Origin: JAWKWH01 sp963669415
GTDB taxonomy: Bacteria; Pseudomonadota; Alphaproteobacteria; Rhizobiales; Rhizobiaceae
Direction: 5' to 3'
NCBI GenBank assembly: GCA_963669415.2
Contig: CAXXPS010000002.1
Coordinates: 1,984,001 to 2,048,000 of the forward strand
DNA length: 64,000 bases
The translations under genes were made by a program, and so were the position numbers. Below, piece by piece: positions 16,833 to 24,375 of the stretch (position 1 is its first letter; each line of letters starts with the position of its first letter). The notes beneath the pieces were generated by a model. It was given only the letters and a program-made list of their open reading frames with translations, was not told the origin of the DNA and did no database searches.

Positions 16833-17315
16833 GTGCCCACCGGATACTACATTGGTGCGATCACCGCATCAGCGATTGCAATCGCTGCGATGGCATGGTG
16901 GTTGCTGACTACGCAGTCCAATCAAGCACAAGCCATTGAGCTTCAGCCTGCAAATGAGGCTATGCTCTCGAAAGGGGCAGAAGTCTACCGCACCGAATGC
17001 GCCTCCTGTCACGGCGAAAACCTTGAAGGAGAGCCAAATTGGCAAACCCGCGGCGACGATGGTCTGTTGCCGGCACCACCGCATGATGAAACTGGCCATA
17101 CATGGCATCACCCGGATCAGATCCTGTTCGACATCACCAAATTGGGAGTCGCAGAGGCGGCAAATCTGTCCGACTACGAGACGGCCATGCCTGCCTATGG
17201 GGAGTCGCTGTCAGATGAAGAAATCATAGCTGTGTTGTCGTGGATCAAGGCGCAATGGCCCGCGGAAGTTCAAGCTCGCCATGACATTCTGAACAAGCGT
17301 TACAAACGGAACTGA
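16833..17315 (+). CDS. Membrane-anchored monohaem c-type cytochrome
   Basis: A 160-residue protein starting at GTG 16833, one base after the oxidase stop. An N-terminal membrane segment (IGAITASAIAIAAMAWWLLT) precedes one CASCH motif (YRTECASCHGENLEGEPNWQ). AMPAYGESLSDEEIIAVLSW, the Met-containing loop and C-terminal helix of class I cytochromes c, comes after. GHTWHHPDQILFDITKLG is shared with small cytochromes of copper-resistance loci. It is probably translated together with the oxidase on each side. Confidence 0.88.
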   Translation: MPTGYYIGAITASAIAIAAMAWWLLTTQSNQAQAIELQPANEAMLSKGAEVYRTECASCHGENLEGEPNWQTRGDDGLLPAPPHDETGHTWHHPDQILFDITKLGVAEAANLSDYETAMPAYGESLSDEEIIAVLSWIKAQWPAEVQARHDILNKRYKRN

Positions 17316-17317
17316 TC

Positions 17318-18814
17318 ATGAATCGTAGAGCCTTTATTTCGACCGCAGGTGCCGGTGCGCTCCTGTCTGCTGGCGGTTACATGTATGCGACGAGCGGTAG
17401 CCGAAGCGAGATCGACCTGGCATCGCGTGGTCCGCTCAAAATGCCGCCGCTTCTTGATGCCAGGAATTCCGGCCGCTTTGAATTGACGGCACAACTGGGA
17501 AGCACGAAATTCTTGGAAGGCCGTGCATCTGCGACACTTGGATTCAACCAATCATACCTTGGCCCGACAATTGTCGTGGCGAACCAGCAGGAGGTTTCGG
17601 CGAGAATTAAAAATCGTTGGACGCGGCCAATCTCGGTTCACTGGCACGGATTACTTGTTCCAGGTGATGTTGATGGTGGCCCACACCTGACCATCGCTCC
17701 AAATGATGTTTGGGATCCGGTTCTGCCGGTGAACCAGCCTGCCTGTACGGCCTGGTATCACACACATGTTCACGAGCGTACGGCGACACAGGTTTATCAC
17801 GGGCTTGCCGGAATTCTGCACGTAAATGACAATCTTGACGATGAACGCGGCCTGCCATCAACCTATGGAGTCGATGATCTGACACTGGTGCTTCAAGATC
17901 GCCGGTTCCTGTCAGACGGGCAGCTGGACTACGGTCTGTCGATGATGGATGTCATGCACGGCTTCGTGGGAGACAGGATCGTGATCAATGGGCAGGTCGA
18001 TCCAGTCGCTGTAGTTCCACCCGGCATTGCCCGGCTTCGCTTGATTAATGGATCAAATGCCCGGATTTACAATCTGTCGGCCCATGACGGCCGGCCACTT
18101 CATTTGATCGCAACCGATGGCGGTTACCTGCCAAAGCCGGAGCCGCTAATCAACTTGATCCTTTCGCCCGGCGAACGGGCTGAGCTTTTGGTTGATTTTT
18201 CGAGCGGTGACGGCATGGTTTTGAGGAGCCAAGGCGATCCAAACCAGGGCCCGGCCGGCATGATGGGCAGATTTCGTCAGGCTTTGGATTTTTTCAATGA
18301 CAGGTCATTGGATCTCTTGCCGTTCACGGTGGACAAGCGTTTGCCCGCTCGGATTGCCGAATTGCCATCGGATATTGGTGGCACATTTGCCCAACATGAG
18401 GCCTCGCCAGACGCTACGCGATTTATCTCGCTCGACATGGGAATGATGGGCGGAGGAATGATGATGGGCAGGTCAGGAATGATGGGTGGTTTTGCGATCA
18501 ATGGCCGGCCATTCGACATGAACCGTGTGGATATCGAAATTGCCAAAGGATCACTGGAACGCTGGCGCGTTCAAAGTCCAATGTTGGTCCACCCGTTCCA
18601 TATTCACGGGGTTCATTTTCAGGTCGTGTCTGAGAACGGACGAAAACCGCAAACACACAATCGCGGTTGGAAGGACACGGTCTTGATCGATGGTGAAGCA
18701 GAATTGCTGGTGGAGTTCAACCAGCCGGCAAGTTTGGAGAATCCGTTGATGTTTCACTGCCATATCCTTGAGCACGAAGATCGAGGCATGATGGGGCAGT
18801 TTGCCGTTGTCTGA
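17318..18814 (+). CDS. CueO/CopA-like multicopper oxidase 3 with Met-rich segment
   Basis: A 498-residue oxidase with a twin-arginine-type signal (MNRRAFISTAGAGALLSAGG). Copper motifs are SVHWHGLLVPGDVDGG, AWYHTHVHERTATQVYHGL, HPFHIHGVHFQVV and FHCHILEHEDRGMMG. A Met-rich stretch near residues 374-391 (MGMMGGGMMMGRSGMMGG) matches the position and composition of the Cu(I)-sequestering segment in CueO. It therefore probably oxidises Cu(I) to less toxic Cu(II) in the periplasm. It belongs to a different oxidase branch from the other two, which lack the Met-rich segment. It is the last gene of the operon; the following genes are on the opposite strand. Confidence 0.93.
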   Translation: MNRRAFISTAGAGALLSAGGYMYATSGSRSEIDLASRGPLKMPPLLDARNSGRFELTAQLGSTKFLEGRASATLGFNQSYLGPTIVVANQQEVSARIKNRWTRPISVHWHGLLVPGDVDGGPHLTIAPNDVWDPVLPVNQPACTAWYHTHVHERTATQVYHGLAGILHVNDNLDDERGLPSTYGVDDLTLVLQDRRFLSDGQLDYGLSMMDVMHGFVGDRIVINGQVDPVAVVPPGIARLRLINGSNARIYNLSAHDGRPLHLIATDGGYLPKPEPLINLILSPGERAELLVDFSSGDGMVLRSQGDPNQGPAGMMGRFRQALDFFNDRSLDLLPFTVDKRLPARIAELPSDIGGTFAQHEASPDATRFISLDMGMMGGGMMMGRSGMMGGFAINGRPFDMNRVDIEIAKGSLERWRVQSPMLVHPFHIHGVHFQVVSENGRKPQTHNRGWKDTVLIDGEAELLVEFNQPASLENPLMFHCHILEHEDRGMMGQFAVV

Positions 18815-18820
18815 ATGTGG

Positions 18821-18928
18821 CTATTTCAGAAGGTACTTTATGAGAGCGGCGATTGCGAGAATGACCATCACACCAAGAAGCAGCATGCCAAATCCGCCAA
18901 ACCACATTCCGGATCCATCCATCATCAT
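18821..18928 (-). CDS. 35-residue Met/Gly-rich membrane peptide
   Basis: A very small frame (MMMDGSGMWFGGFGM, then LLLGVMVILAIAALIKYLLK). It is a short Met/Gly-rich N-terminus plus one transmembrane helix with a basic end. Its ATG overlaps the stop of the upstream membrane protein (ATGA), which strongly suggests translational coupling and real expression. It should be transcribed from the CueR-type promoter at 19420-19450. Small Met-rich membrane proteins of this kind occur in copper loci; the function is unknown. It may assist the adjacent membrane protein. Confidence 0.65.
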   Translation of the reverse strand: MMMDGSGMWFGGFGMLLLGVMVILAIAALIKYLLK

Positions 18929-19413
18929 TTCTGCGGCTCCATGCCGTTTGAAAGTTGTCTGCGTGTGAACCACAGAACCAGAAGCGGAATGGTCAGCCAC
19001 TGCAATAAGGGACTGAGCCCGGTTCCAAAGGGTGGGACCAGCGGCATCAGATCCGAGTAGGTCCAGCGCAGGCTGATGTTGGTGTAGTAGAATTCAAAGC
19101 CAACTGTCAGCGCGATACCGACGGCCAAATAGGTTGCAACGCTGAGAACGGTTGGTGCGAGAAACCAAAATCGTGAACGGGCCACGGCGGACGCTGTCCA
19201 GAATGCGGTGAGCGCAAATCCAACATCTCCAACCGTTGCCGACGTGCAGAGCTTGATACCGTCCCAATGATTGAGCTCGATCATGCCAGCGTAGGTTGGT
19301 GCCTGCCAAAACTCCCACACGAAGTGAAGCAGAAACGAGAAAATGATGACATTCGCCTCAGGCTGATTGAACAGGATCTGCGCTGAGCTCGATTTGGTGT
19401 TTCTTGAGGCCAT
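18925..19413 (-). CDS. Multi-pass membrane protein of the copper locus, unknown function
   Basis: A 162-residue protein with four to five hydrophobic segments, including VIIFSFLLHFVWEFWQAPTY, FWFLAPTVLSVATYLAVGIA and LLQWLTIPLLVLWFTRRQ. No enzyme motif is evident; the acidic and aromatic HFVWEFWQAP segment may be functional. Its ATG (19413) lies six bases after the -10 of a CueR-type promoter, implying a leaderless mRNA and copper induction. The downstream 35-residue peptide overlaps it. It is convergent with the third multicopper oxidase. Confidence 0.78.
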   Translation of the reverse strand: MASRNTKSSSAQILFNQPEANVIIFSFLLHFVWEFWQAPTYAGMIELNHWDGIKLCTSATVGDVGFALTAFWTASAVARSRFWFLAPTVLSVATYLAVGIALTVGFEFYYTNISLRWTYSDLMPLVPPFGTGLSPLLQWLTIPLLVLWFTRRQLSNGMEPQK

Positions 19414-19419
19414 TCCAAT

Positions 19420-19450
19420 AAGATAGGGATTCCAGCCGGTGGAAGGTCAA
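19420..19450 (-). promoter_or_regulatory. CueR-type promoter of the leftward membrane-protein pair
   Basis: On the minus strand TTGACC (19450-19445) and TATCTT (19425-19420) are 19 bp apart. The spacer carries TTCCA-CCGGC-TGGAA. The ATG at 19413 follows the -10 by six bases, as at the other two CueR promoters. Confidence 0.85.
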
Positions 19451-19558
19451 GGGCAATTATTGAAGACAGGGATAAGATACTTTGAGAAGCGAGAGTTATG
19501 ACTACTGTCACGTACCAACAATGAAACTACATTCGTCATCTGCGGTGGATCATCCCGG

Positions 19559-20788
19559 CTATTCCTCAATGCGCATGAGAAAGAAGGTTTGAAGAACAGC
19601 GGCAGCCATCGACATTACGAAGACAGTTATCAATCCAAATATGGCGGCTATGATACCCGCAAGCAGCGGAAGCAAAAACGCTGGGGCTGTGATGGCATTG
19701 AAATATCCGCTGTAAGCTGGACGCAGATTATTTGGCGAAATCTCCATCAGGAAACCGATGACGGCAATCGTCAGGCCATTTGCGAGTGCGCCGATAACAA
19801 AAAAGATAACCACAAAGACATAGAACATTTGGGCCGGGGCGAACGACTGAGTGAGAGTAAGAAAGACAATCAGCGCGGGCGGGAAAAATCTTCCGATGGC
19901 TATGCCTTTCAGTAGGCTAGCCTTGCCATAGCGGTCACCCCACCATCCCCATAATGCGTTTGAAGCCAAAGCACCGACAGTCTGTGCTCCGAGGAGCACC
20001 GCGACCTCTTTAAGACTAATCCCGGACGCATCTGCTTGAACTACATAGAATGGCATAGCCATCAGAACCGCACCGCCACACCATTGGGCAAAGACAAATC
20101 GGCGAAATCTTAAATCCGTCTGAAAGACTCTAAATCCTTCCATTAAATATTCTAGAAAGTTTGGTTTTTGCGGTGCTTTGGTAACGGTATCTGGCTCGTC
20201 CATCGCGGTGAATATTCCAGACGACAAAAACATCAAAAACGATGCCATTGCGATGATGGCAGCGTAGGATATTGGGAAGGCAAAGGCAGAGACCACACGG
20301 TCGGCTATCCAAACGACCCCTAGCGCGAGGACGCCGCCACCAAAAAATCGCATGGCCAGCAACCGGCTGCGCAGCTCGGAGGGTACAGACCGAGCTACGA
20401 TGTCGTTATAGGGAACGGCTACTATTCCGCTAATGAACGCGTAGGCTGTCCAGATCATCATAACCAGCACGGATAGGCTAAAAGCCGACCAATCCGCACC
20501 GAGATACAGAACGAGTGCCATCACTGCCATGCACGAGGCACGGCCGAACGCACCGATGATATAGTAGACCATGCTCGAGCCGCCGTGTTGCGCCAGAAAA
20601 CCGACAATCAGCTGCGGAAACAACCAGCCAAACCGCAATATAGACGTTACCGCTCCCACAATCACCGGATTGCCGGTCAATTGGAATACCAGGGCCGACA
20701 TGATGGTAGCTGAATCAATCGCCGCCGAGCCAGCTTGAAAAAAGATGCCTGCAGCTGCGACCCTTGCAAATCGGCCCTTAGTGGTCAT
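19559..20788 (-). CDS. MFS transporter
   Basis: A 409-residue major facilitator protein with about 12 hydrophobic segments. The cytoplasmic loop between helices 2 and 3 is poorly conserved, but WWGDRYGKASLLKG between helices 8 and 9 is a recognisable MFS loop. The start overlaps the stop of the CcdA-like gene by ATGA at 20788, so the two are one transcription unit under a MerR-type promoter at 21478-21508. The substrate is unknown. Because it is linked to the copper locus, metal-complex or thiol-compound transport is possible, but nothing in the sequence shows it. Confidence 0.85.
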   Translation of the reverse strand: MTTKGRFARVAAAGIFFQAGSAAIDSATIMSALVFQLTGNPVIVGAVTSILRFGWLFPQLIVGFLAQHGGSSMVYYIIGAFGRASCMAVMALVLYLGADWSAFSLSVLVMMIWTAYAFISGIVAVPYNDIVARSVPSELRSRLLAMRFFGGGVLALGVVWIADRVVSAFAFPISYAAIIAMASFLMFLSSGIFTAMDEPDTVTKAPQKPNFLEYLMEGFRVFQTDLRFRRFVFAQWCGGAVLMAMPFYVVQADASGISLKEVAVLLGAQTVGALASNALWGWWGDRYGKASLLKGIAIGRFFPPALIVFLTLTQSFAPAQMFYVFVVIFFVIGALANGLTIAVIGFLMEISPNNLRPAYSGYFNAITAPAFLLPLLAGIIAAIFGLITVFVMSMAAAVLQTFFLMRIEE

Positions 20789-21453
20789 TTGCCAACCCAA
20801 TTTGCTGGGTCAACGTAGAGTCCGAACCATATGGACCACAGGCCGAGCAGTGCGAAGATGACGCCAATGAGCCATCGCATCTGCTTCATTTTTTCACCTA
20901 AGGCGTCAAGCGAAGTGGCCAACTTTGGAACCGCCGCAAAAAGCGCAAGCGGTGACGAAAGGAAGAGGCCAAAAACGAACATCATTGTGAAACCGGTCGC
21001 GACGGTTCCAGTTGTCGCTGCCAATCCGAGCAAACCAAATAGAATAGGTGCGGCGCAGGCGGGGATGTTGAGACCGAACGCCAGTCCCATTACGAAAGGG
21101 TTTTGCGCTCGTTTCCACCTAGCAGGAGAGAGGCTGAATCCGCGCTTAACAAACCGTGCACTTCCGACCAGAAATGCCGTTCCGATGACCAGATAGATCA
21201 CACCGAATATTAGCCAGATGCCAGTTTGTGCGGTGATGATTGTCTGCCCGAGAAATGCAATCAATCCGCCGGCCAGACCAGACACAAGAGAACGCGTAGC
21301 GACAAATGCTAGAACGGCATTCAGCCTTTCGCTGATTGAACGCTCGATTTGCGAACCAATAAAGAGTAGATGGCCGCCAACCGTACACGGCTCTATGAAG
21401 CCCAAAAGCCCCAAACCGATTGGCAGCAGCAATAACTCCGATGTTGTAAACAC
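20785..21453 (-). CDS. CcdA/DsbD-family transmembrane protein
   Basis: A 222-residue protein with six hydrophobic segments. The two conserved Cys positions of the CcdA/DsbD membrane domain are present, in GFIEPCTVGGHLLFIG and LNIPACAAPILFGLL. The family carries reducing power across the membrane to periplasmic thiols, including apocytochrome c haem motifs. That fits a locus encoding several c-type cytochromes and copper proteins. The start is GTG 21453 with GGAG nine bases upstream. A MerR-type promoter lies just upstream, and the MFS gene overlaps its end. Confidence 0.85.
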   Translation of the reverse strand: MFTTSELLLLPIGLGLLGFIEPCTVGGHLLFIGSQIERSISERLNAVLAFVATRSLVSGLAGGLIAFLGQTIITAQTGIWLIFGVIYLVIGTAFLVGSARFVKRGFSLSPARWKRAQNPFVMGLAFGLNIPACAAPILFGLLGLAATTGTVATGFTMMFVFGLFLSSPLALFAAVPKLATSLDALGEKMKQMRWLIGVIFALLGLWSIWFGLYVDPANWVGK

Positions 21454-21477
21454 AATTTGGCTCCGGTCACCCTTTGG

Positions 21478-21508
21478 ATGCTAATCCTTCCAGTTGCGGG
21501 AGTGTCAA
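21478..21508 (-). promoter_or_regulatory. MerR-type promoter of the CcdA-like/MFS pair
   Basis: On the minus strand TTGACA (21508-21503) and TAGCAT (21483-21478) are separated by 19 bp. The spacer has a partial dyad (CTCCC ... TGGAAGGA), less symmetric than at the three CueR sites. The start codon is about 25 bases downstream with its own ribosome site, so this transcript is not leaderless. Confidence 0.65.
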
Positions 21509-21996
21509 CGGCAAGCGGGTGCACAGACTCGAATATTCAATGCCGCCGATTTGCAAATGAGGAGAAACGGTGAGTTTGTCCTATGAGCAGCCATTCAAGT
21601 GCTGCCGAGCGGATCAATACTGCGAATGTCCGCTTTGCCCACTCGATGCCCATAAGCAGACTGTCTCCTGACGGCCCCTTTTCGGACATTCGATCGATGC
21701 GCGGCAAATGTCGGCCCCGCCTGCTTGGCGATTCACAACACCCCAGTTGATATCTCAAAAAAAAGTATCGGTGATTGCAAATCTGAAAGACCGCAACATT
21801 GGGCAAAATTGTGCCGATATCCTCACAATCCAAGTAGGCCACTGTAGCCGGTCGATAGTTCGATCAAGCGACAACAGCAACAACCTAAACACCAACGGTT
21901 TTCGGACTCCAAAAACCTATGTGGACCGGGCGTGCGAATAACCCGCGGGTTATCTCGATCCCGAAAGGACCCATCTTTCGTTCAGGTAGGAAGGTG
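21509..21996. other. Intergenic region with a repeat relative
   Basis: No supportable gene. GAATGTCCGCTTTGC at 21624 is the dispersed-repeat motif. GAATGTCCG (21624-21632) forms an inverted pair with CGGACATTC (21683-21691). The rest shows nothing recognisable. Confidence 0.45.
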
Positions 21997-23277
21997 TTAT
22001 TTGTCGCGGCGCAACGGAATGATCTCGGCGCCTTTTAGTCCGGACCTTAAGTTTGCGGAAATGCGATCACCAACGGCATCTGACAATTCCCTTACCGGGT
22101 CTGCATCGCGATTGACGTAGCGTTCTGTCATCGCGATACCTTTGTGTCGAAGCAGATCTCTGACAACAAATGCGTTGCCACCAGCCTGGCCGGCAAATGT
22201 TCCCACCGTGTGTCTCAGGTCGTGAATACGAACGTCAGTGATATCAGCGCGCCAGCGTATCCGTTGCCAGGCGTTCTCCAACACTTCCTTGCTTAGATGT
22301 CTCGAAGGATCTTTGCTACGCGGGAATACCCAATGTGAAGGATTCTTGCGCGCGAGATCACGAAGTACTTCGAGGGTAGGGGAGTTTGCCGGGTGTGTCT
22401 TACGCCCGCCGCCCTTTCGAGACGGCAATTCAATCGTTTCGGCTTCGAGGTCAACATGTTCCCAGCGCAATGTCAGGACTTCTGACAATCTGGCGCCGGT
22501 TAACAGCAACAGGCGGATGGCCGCAATCGCGATAGGGTCGATTGCAGTTCGCCTTTGTTCAGCATCCTTTCGCAAATGCTTCGATTGAGGTGATTTGACA
22601 ATCCATGGAAGTCCCTTGGTCTCGGCTTCAATCAGCGTTGCACCAAGACGGCCAAGTTCAGACGAAGAAAGAAACCGCTCTCTTTCCGTTTCAGCATAGC
22701 GTTCGATCCCGAATACCGGATTGCTGTGTCTTGGCCGAAGTCCCCACACCTCGGCCAGATTGAAGATCTTCGAGATGATGGACAACACGACATTTGCCTG
22801 ACGCGGAGTATCCGCCATCGACCGATGGAGCTTGGAGACATCATTGGCGGTGACACTTGCAGCTTTCATGGATCCCAGGCGAGGACGAATATGCTTCTCG
22901 ACCAGCCGTCGAAACTCAATCCGCGTCGACTTGGCATTCTTTCGATCCAGATGCTCTGAAAGGTATCGATCCAACAAAACAGATACACTCGGCGCAGAGC
23001 GCATCTCCTGCTTGTCAGTCGCAGGATCTTCATCGCAAGCCACTTTATGGAGAATACCTTGAGCAGCTTTGCGTGCCTGATCTGGCGTAAGGGCTCCAAA
23101 CCGACCGATCGTTGTTCGGCGGGTACGGCCATAGCTGTTCCTGTATTGCACCACGAATGACTTTGTGCCGCTTGGCAGGATCTGAAGGCCAAAACCTTTC
23201 AGTTCCGCATCCCAAATGATTTTGAGCTTTTCACCCGATTTTGCAGCAGTAACTGTCCGTTTTGTCAGGCGTGTCAT
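21997..23277 (-). CDS. Tyrosine recombinase / island integrase
   Basis: A 426-residue integrase. The N-terminal arm-binding domain (DUF4102 type; DAELKGFGLQILPSGTKSFV, then YRNSYGRTRRTTIG) is followed by a SAM-like core-binding domain. The catalytic domain has the conserved Arg in TGARLSEVLTLRWEH, HDLRHTVGTFAG, and LLRHKGIAMTERYVN, whose final Tyr is the nucleophile. It looks full length and intact. Its start lies about 275 bases from a 50-base 3' fragment of tRNA-Arg(CCT), the expected attachment core. It reads away from that site into the proposed island. Confidence 0.93.
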   Translation of the reverse strand: MTRLTKRTVTAAKSGEKLKIIWDAELKGFGLQILPSGTKSFVVQYRNSYGRTRRTTIGRFGALTPDQARKAAQGILHKVACDEDPATDKQEMRSAPSVSVLLDRYLSEHLDRKNAKSTRIEFRRLVEKHIRPRLGSMKAASVTANDVSKLHRSMADTPRQANVVLSIISKIFNLAEVWGLRPRHSNPVFGIERYAETERERFLSSSELGRLGATLIEAETKGLPWIVKSPQSKHLRKDAEQRRTAIDPIAIAAIRLLLLTGARLSEVLTLRWEHVDLEAETIELPSRKGGGRKTHPANSPTLEVLRDLARKNPSHWVFPRSKDPSRHLSKEVLENAWQRIRWRADITDVRIHDLRHTVGTFAGQAGGNAFVVRDLLRHKGIAMTERYVNRDADPVRELSDAVGDRISANLRSGLKGAEIIPLRRDK

Positions 23278-23416
23278 TTCAAAGCTTCACACTTCTTTCA
23301 ATTCAACCGCAAACGATTACCGCCAACCGAACATCACGACTGACGGCTTTGACGACCAATTCTCCATTCGTCGAATCTTGACGTGCAGAGCGCTCAAGTT
23401 ACCCAATCCGACATAG

Positions 23417-23436
23417 ATTATAAGCATATTATAAGC
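23417..23436. repeat. Tandem ATTATAAGC direct repeat upstream of the integrase
   Basis: ATTATAAGC occurs at 23417-23425 and again at 23428-23436, an 11-base period. It lies between the integrase start and the tRNA-derived core, where arm-type or excisionase sites are often found. Confidence 0.4.
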
Positions 23437-23552
23437 AAGAGAGATCGAAACAGGTTGCACGCTATCGTAAGCCTTGTGACCACAAGTTATTCAAATATAT
23501 GATTTAATCGTATACAATCGTAATTCACGGTAACAGCAAGATACTAACCGTA

Positions 23553-23602
23553 TCAGATTCCTAATCTGAGGGTCGCAGGTTCGAATCCTGCCGGGATCGC
23601 CA
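23553..23602 (+). tRNA. 3' fragment of tRNA-Arg(CCT); attachment site (attR)
   Basis: The 50 bases contain an anticodon arm (TCAGA, loop TTCCTAA with anticodon CCT at 23560-23562, TCTGA) and a T arm (GCAGG-TTCGAAT-CCTGC). The 3' acceptor strand ends in CCA at 23600-23602. The sequence upstream lacks any D arm or 5' acceptor strand, so this is only the 3' part. With the integrase on its left, the layout matches the distal end of an element integrated into the 3' end of an intact tRNA-Arg gene, which should lie left of the window. Confidence 0.85.
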
Positions 23603-24076
23603 ATGATTTCAATAGGTTACGCGAACAGGACTGCGGTTTCGAAGTTTGAGGGACCGTGTTGCGGACCGTGATCACGGAATTGCACAAAATGATTCTCGAA
23701 GATGGGCGGTCAATCTGAACCTCATGGGCGACGTATGCCAGTCCCATTAGCGACGTGTGAACATTGCTGTGAACACCAAGTCGGGGCCGAAAAGTCGCAA
23801 CATTTGTGAGAGCACTGAGTTGGTCGAATTAGGTCGCTGGAAGGCAAGGTCTCCTCCACCAACGCTCTGCGAAATCGCTTTGGTATATACGGTTGAATGT
23901 CCGTTTTGCCAGCGCCGCAGCGCTCACTTCGCCGAATTTCCGAACTGTGCCGAAATTGGGCAAGCGGGACGCGCAAGCGAGTGTCCGCTTTGCGTCCCCA
24001 CATCGGTCGTTCGCAATAACAGCCGGACGCCCCAAAAGCTGATGGGGTGGATGGCTCCTGCTCCAACCGGCCTTTG
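23603..24076. other. Intergenic region right of the attachment site
   Basis: No supportable gene. It includes the short palindrome CCGTGATCACGG near 23668 and three relatives of the dispersed repeat (23895, 23980 and 23985). It is probably ordinary chromosome flanking the island. Confidence 0.4.
23985..24013 (+). repeat. Dispersed intergenic repeat, copy E core
   Basis: It reads CCGCTTTGCGTCCCC then ACATCGGTCGTTCG, matching the cores at 1566 and 5149. GAATGTCCGTTTTGC lies 90 bases upstream at 23895. Confidence 0.6.
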
Positions 24077-24225
24077 CGGCGAGCACAAGTGCTGCCGTTC
24101 CTTGCGAAGCTGGAGCCTGCCTAATTGGGATGGAGTCTTGCAGCAGCGCGCATCACTGGGCCCGCCAATTGATTGCTTTGGGGCATGAAGTGCGCTTGAT
24201 CCCGCCGATGTATGTAAAGCCGTTC
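24077..24225 (+). pseudogene. IS110-family transposase remnant
   Basis: Translation gives RRAQVLPFLAKLEP, then after a -1 frame change CLIGMESCSSAHHWAR and LGHEVRLIPPMYVKPF. This is the characteristic N-terminal RNase-H-like region of IS110-family transposases. The similarity stops abruptly after about 150 bases and neither end of an IS is visible. The remnant's frame runs on into the caspase-like gene, creating an artificial N-terminal extension there. Confidence 0.75.
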
Positions 24226-24375
24226 GCCTTCAATGTTGGAATTGCTGTTAATAATCGTTTGGAATGTGGGACGGGATATGTGTCAATCGCAGGCTCATTA
24301 TATTGCTTGAAATTCCCAACCTTCATTCTGTCGATTTTTCCGCTACAATTTCTGAGTTTGACGCAAGGCATTCGA

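Noticed and set aside
23663..23680. CCGTGATCACGG palindrome as part of the attachment site
   Set aside because: It is outside the tRNA-derived core, and a short palindrome like this is expected by chance.
23553..23747. Minus-strand frame ending AIPAGFEPATLRLGI
   Set aside because: This is the well-known false translation of tRNA 3' ends; the DNA is the tRNA-Arg fragment.
23757..24188. Plus-strand 143-codon frame right of the attachment site
   Set aside because: Covers intergenic repeats and part of the IS110 remnant, with no ribosome site or family.
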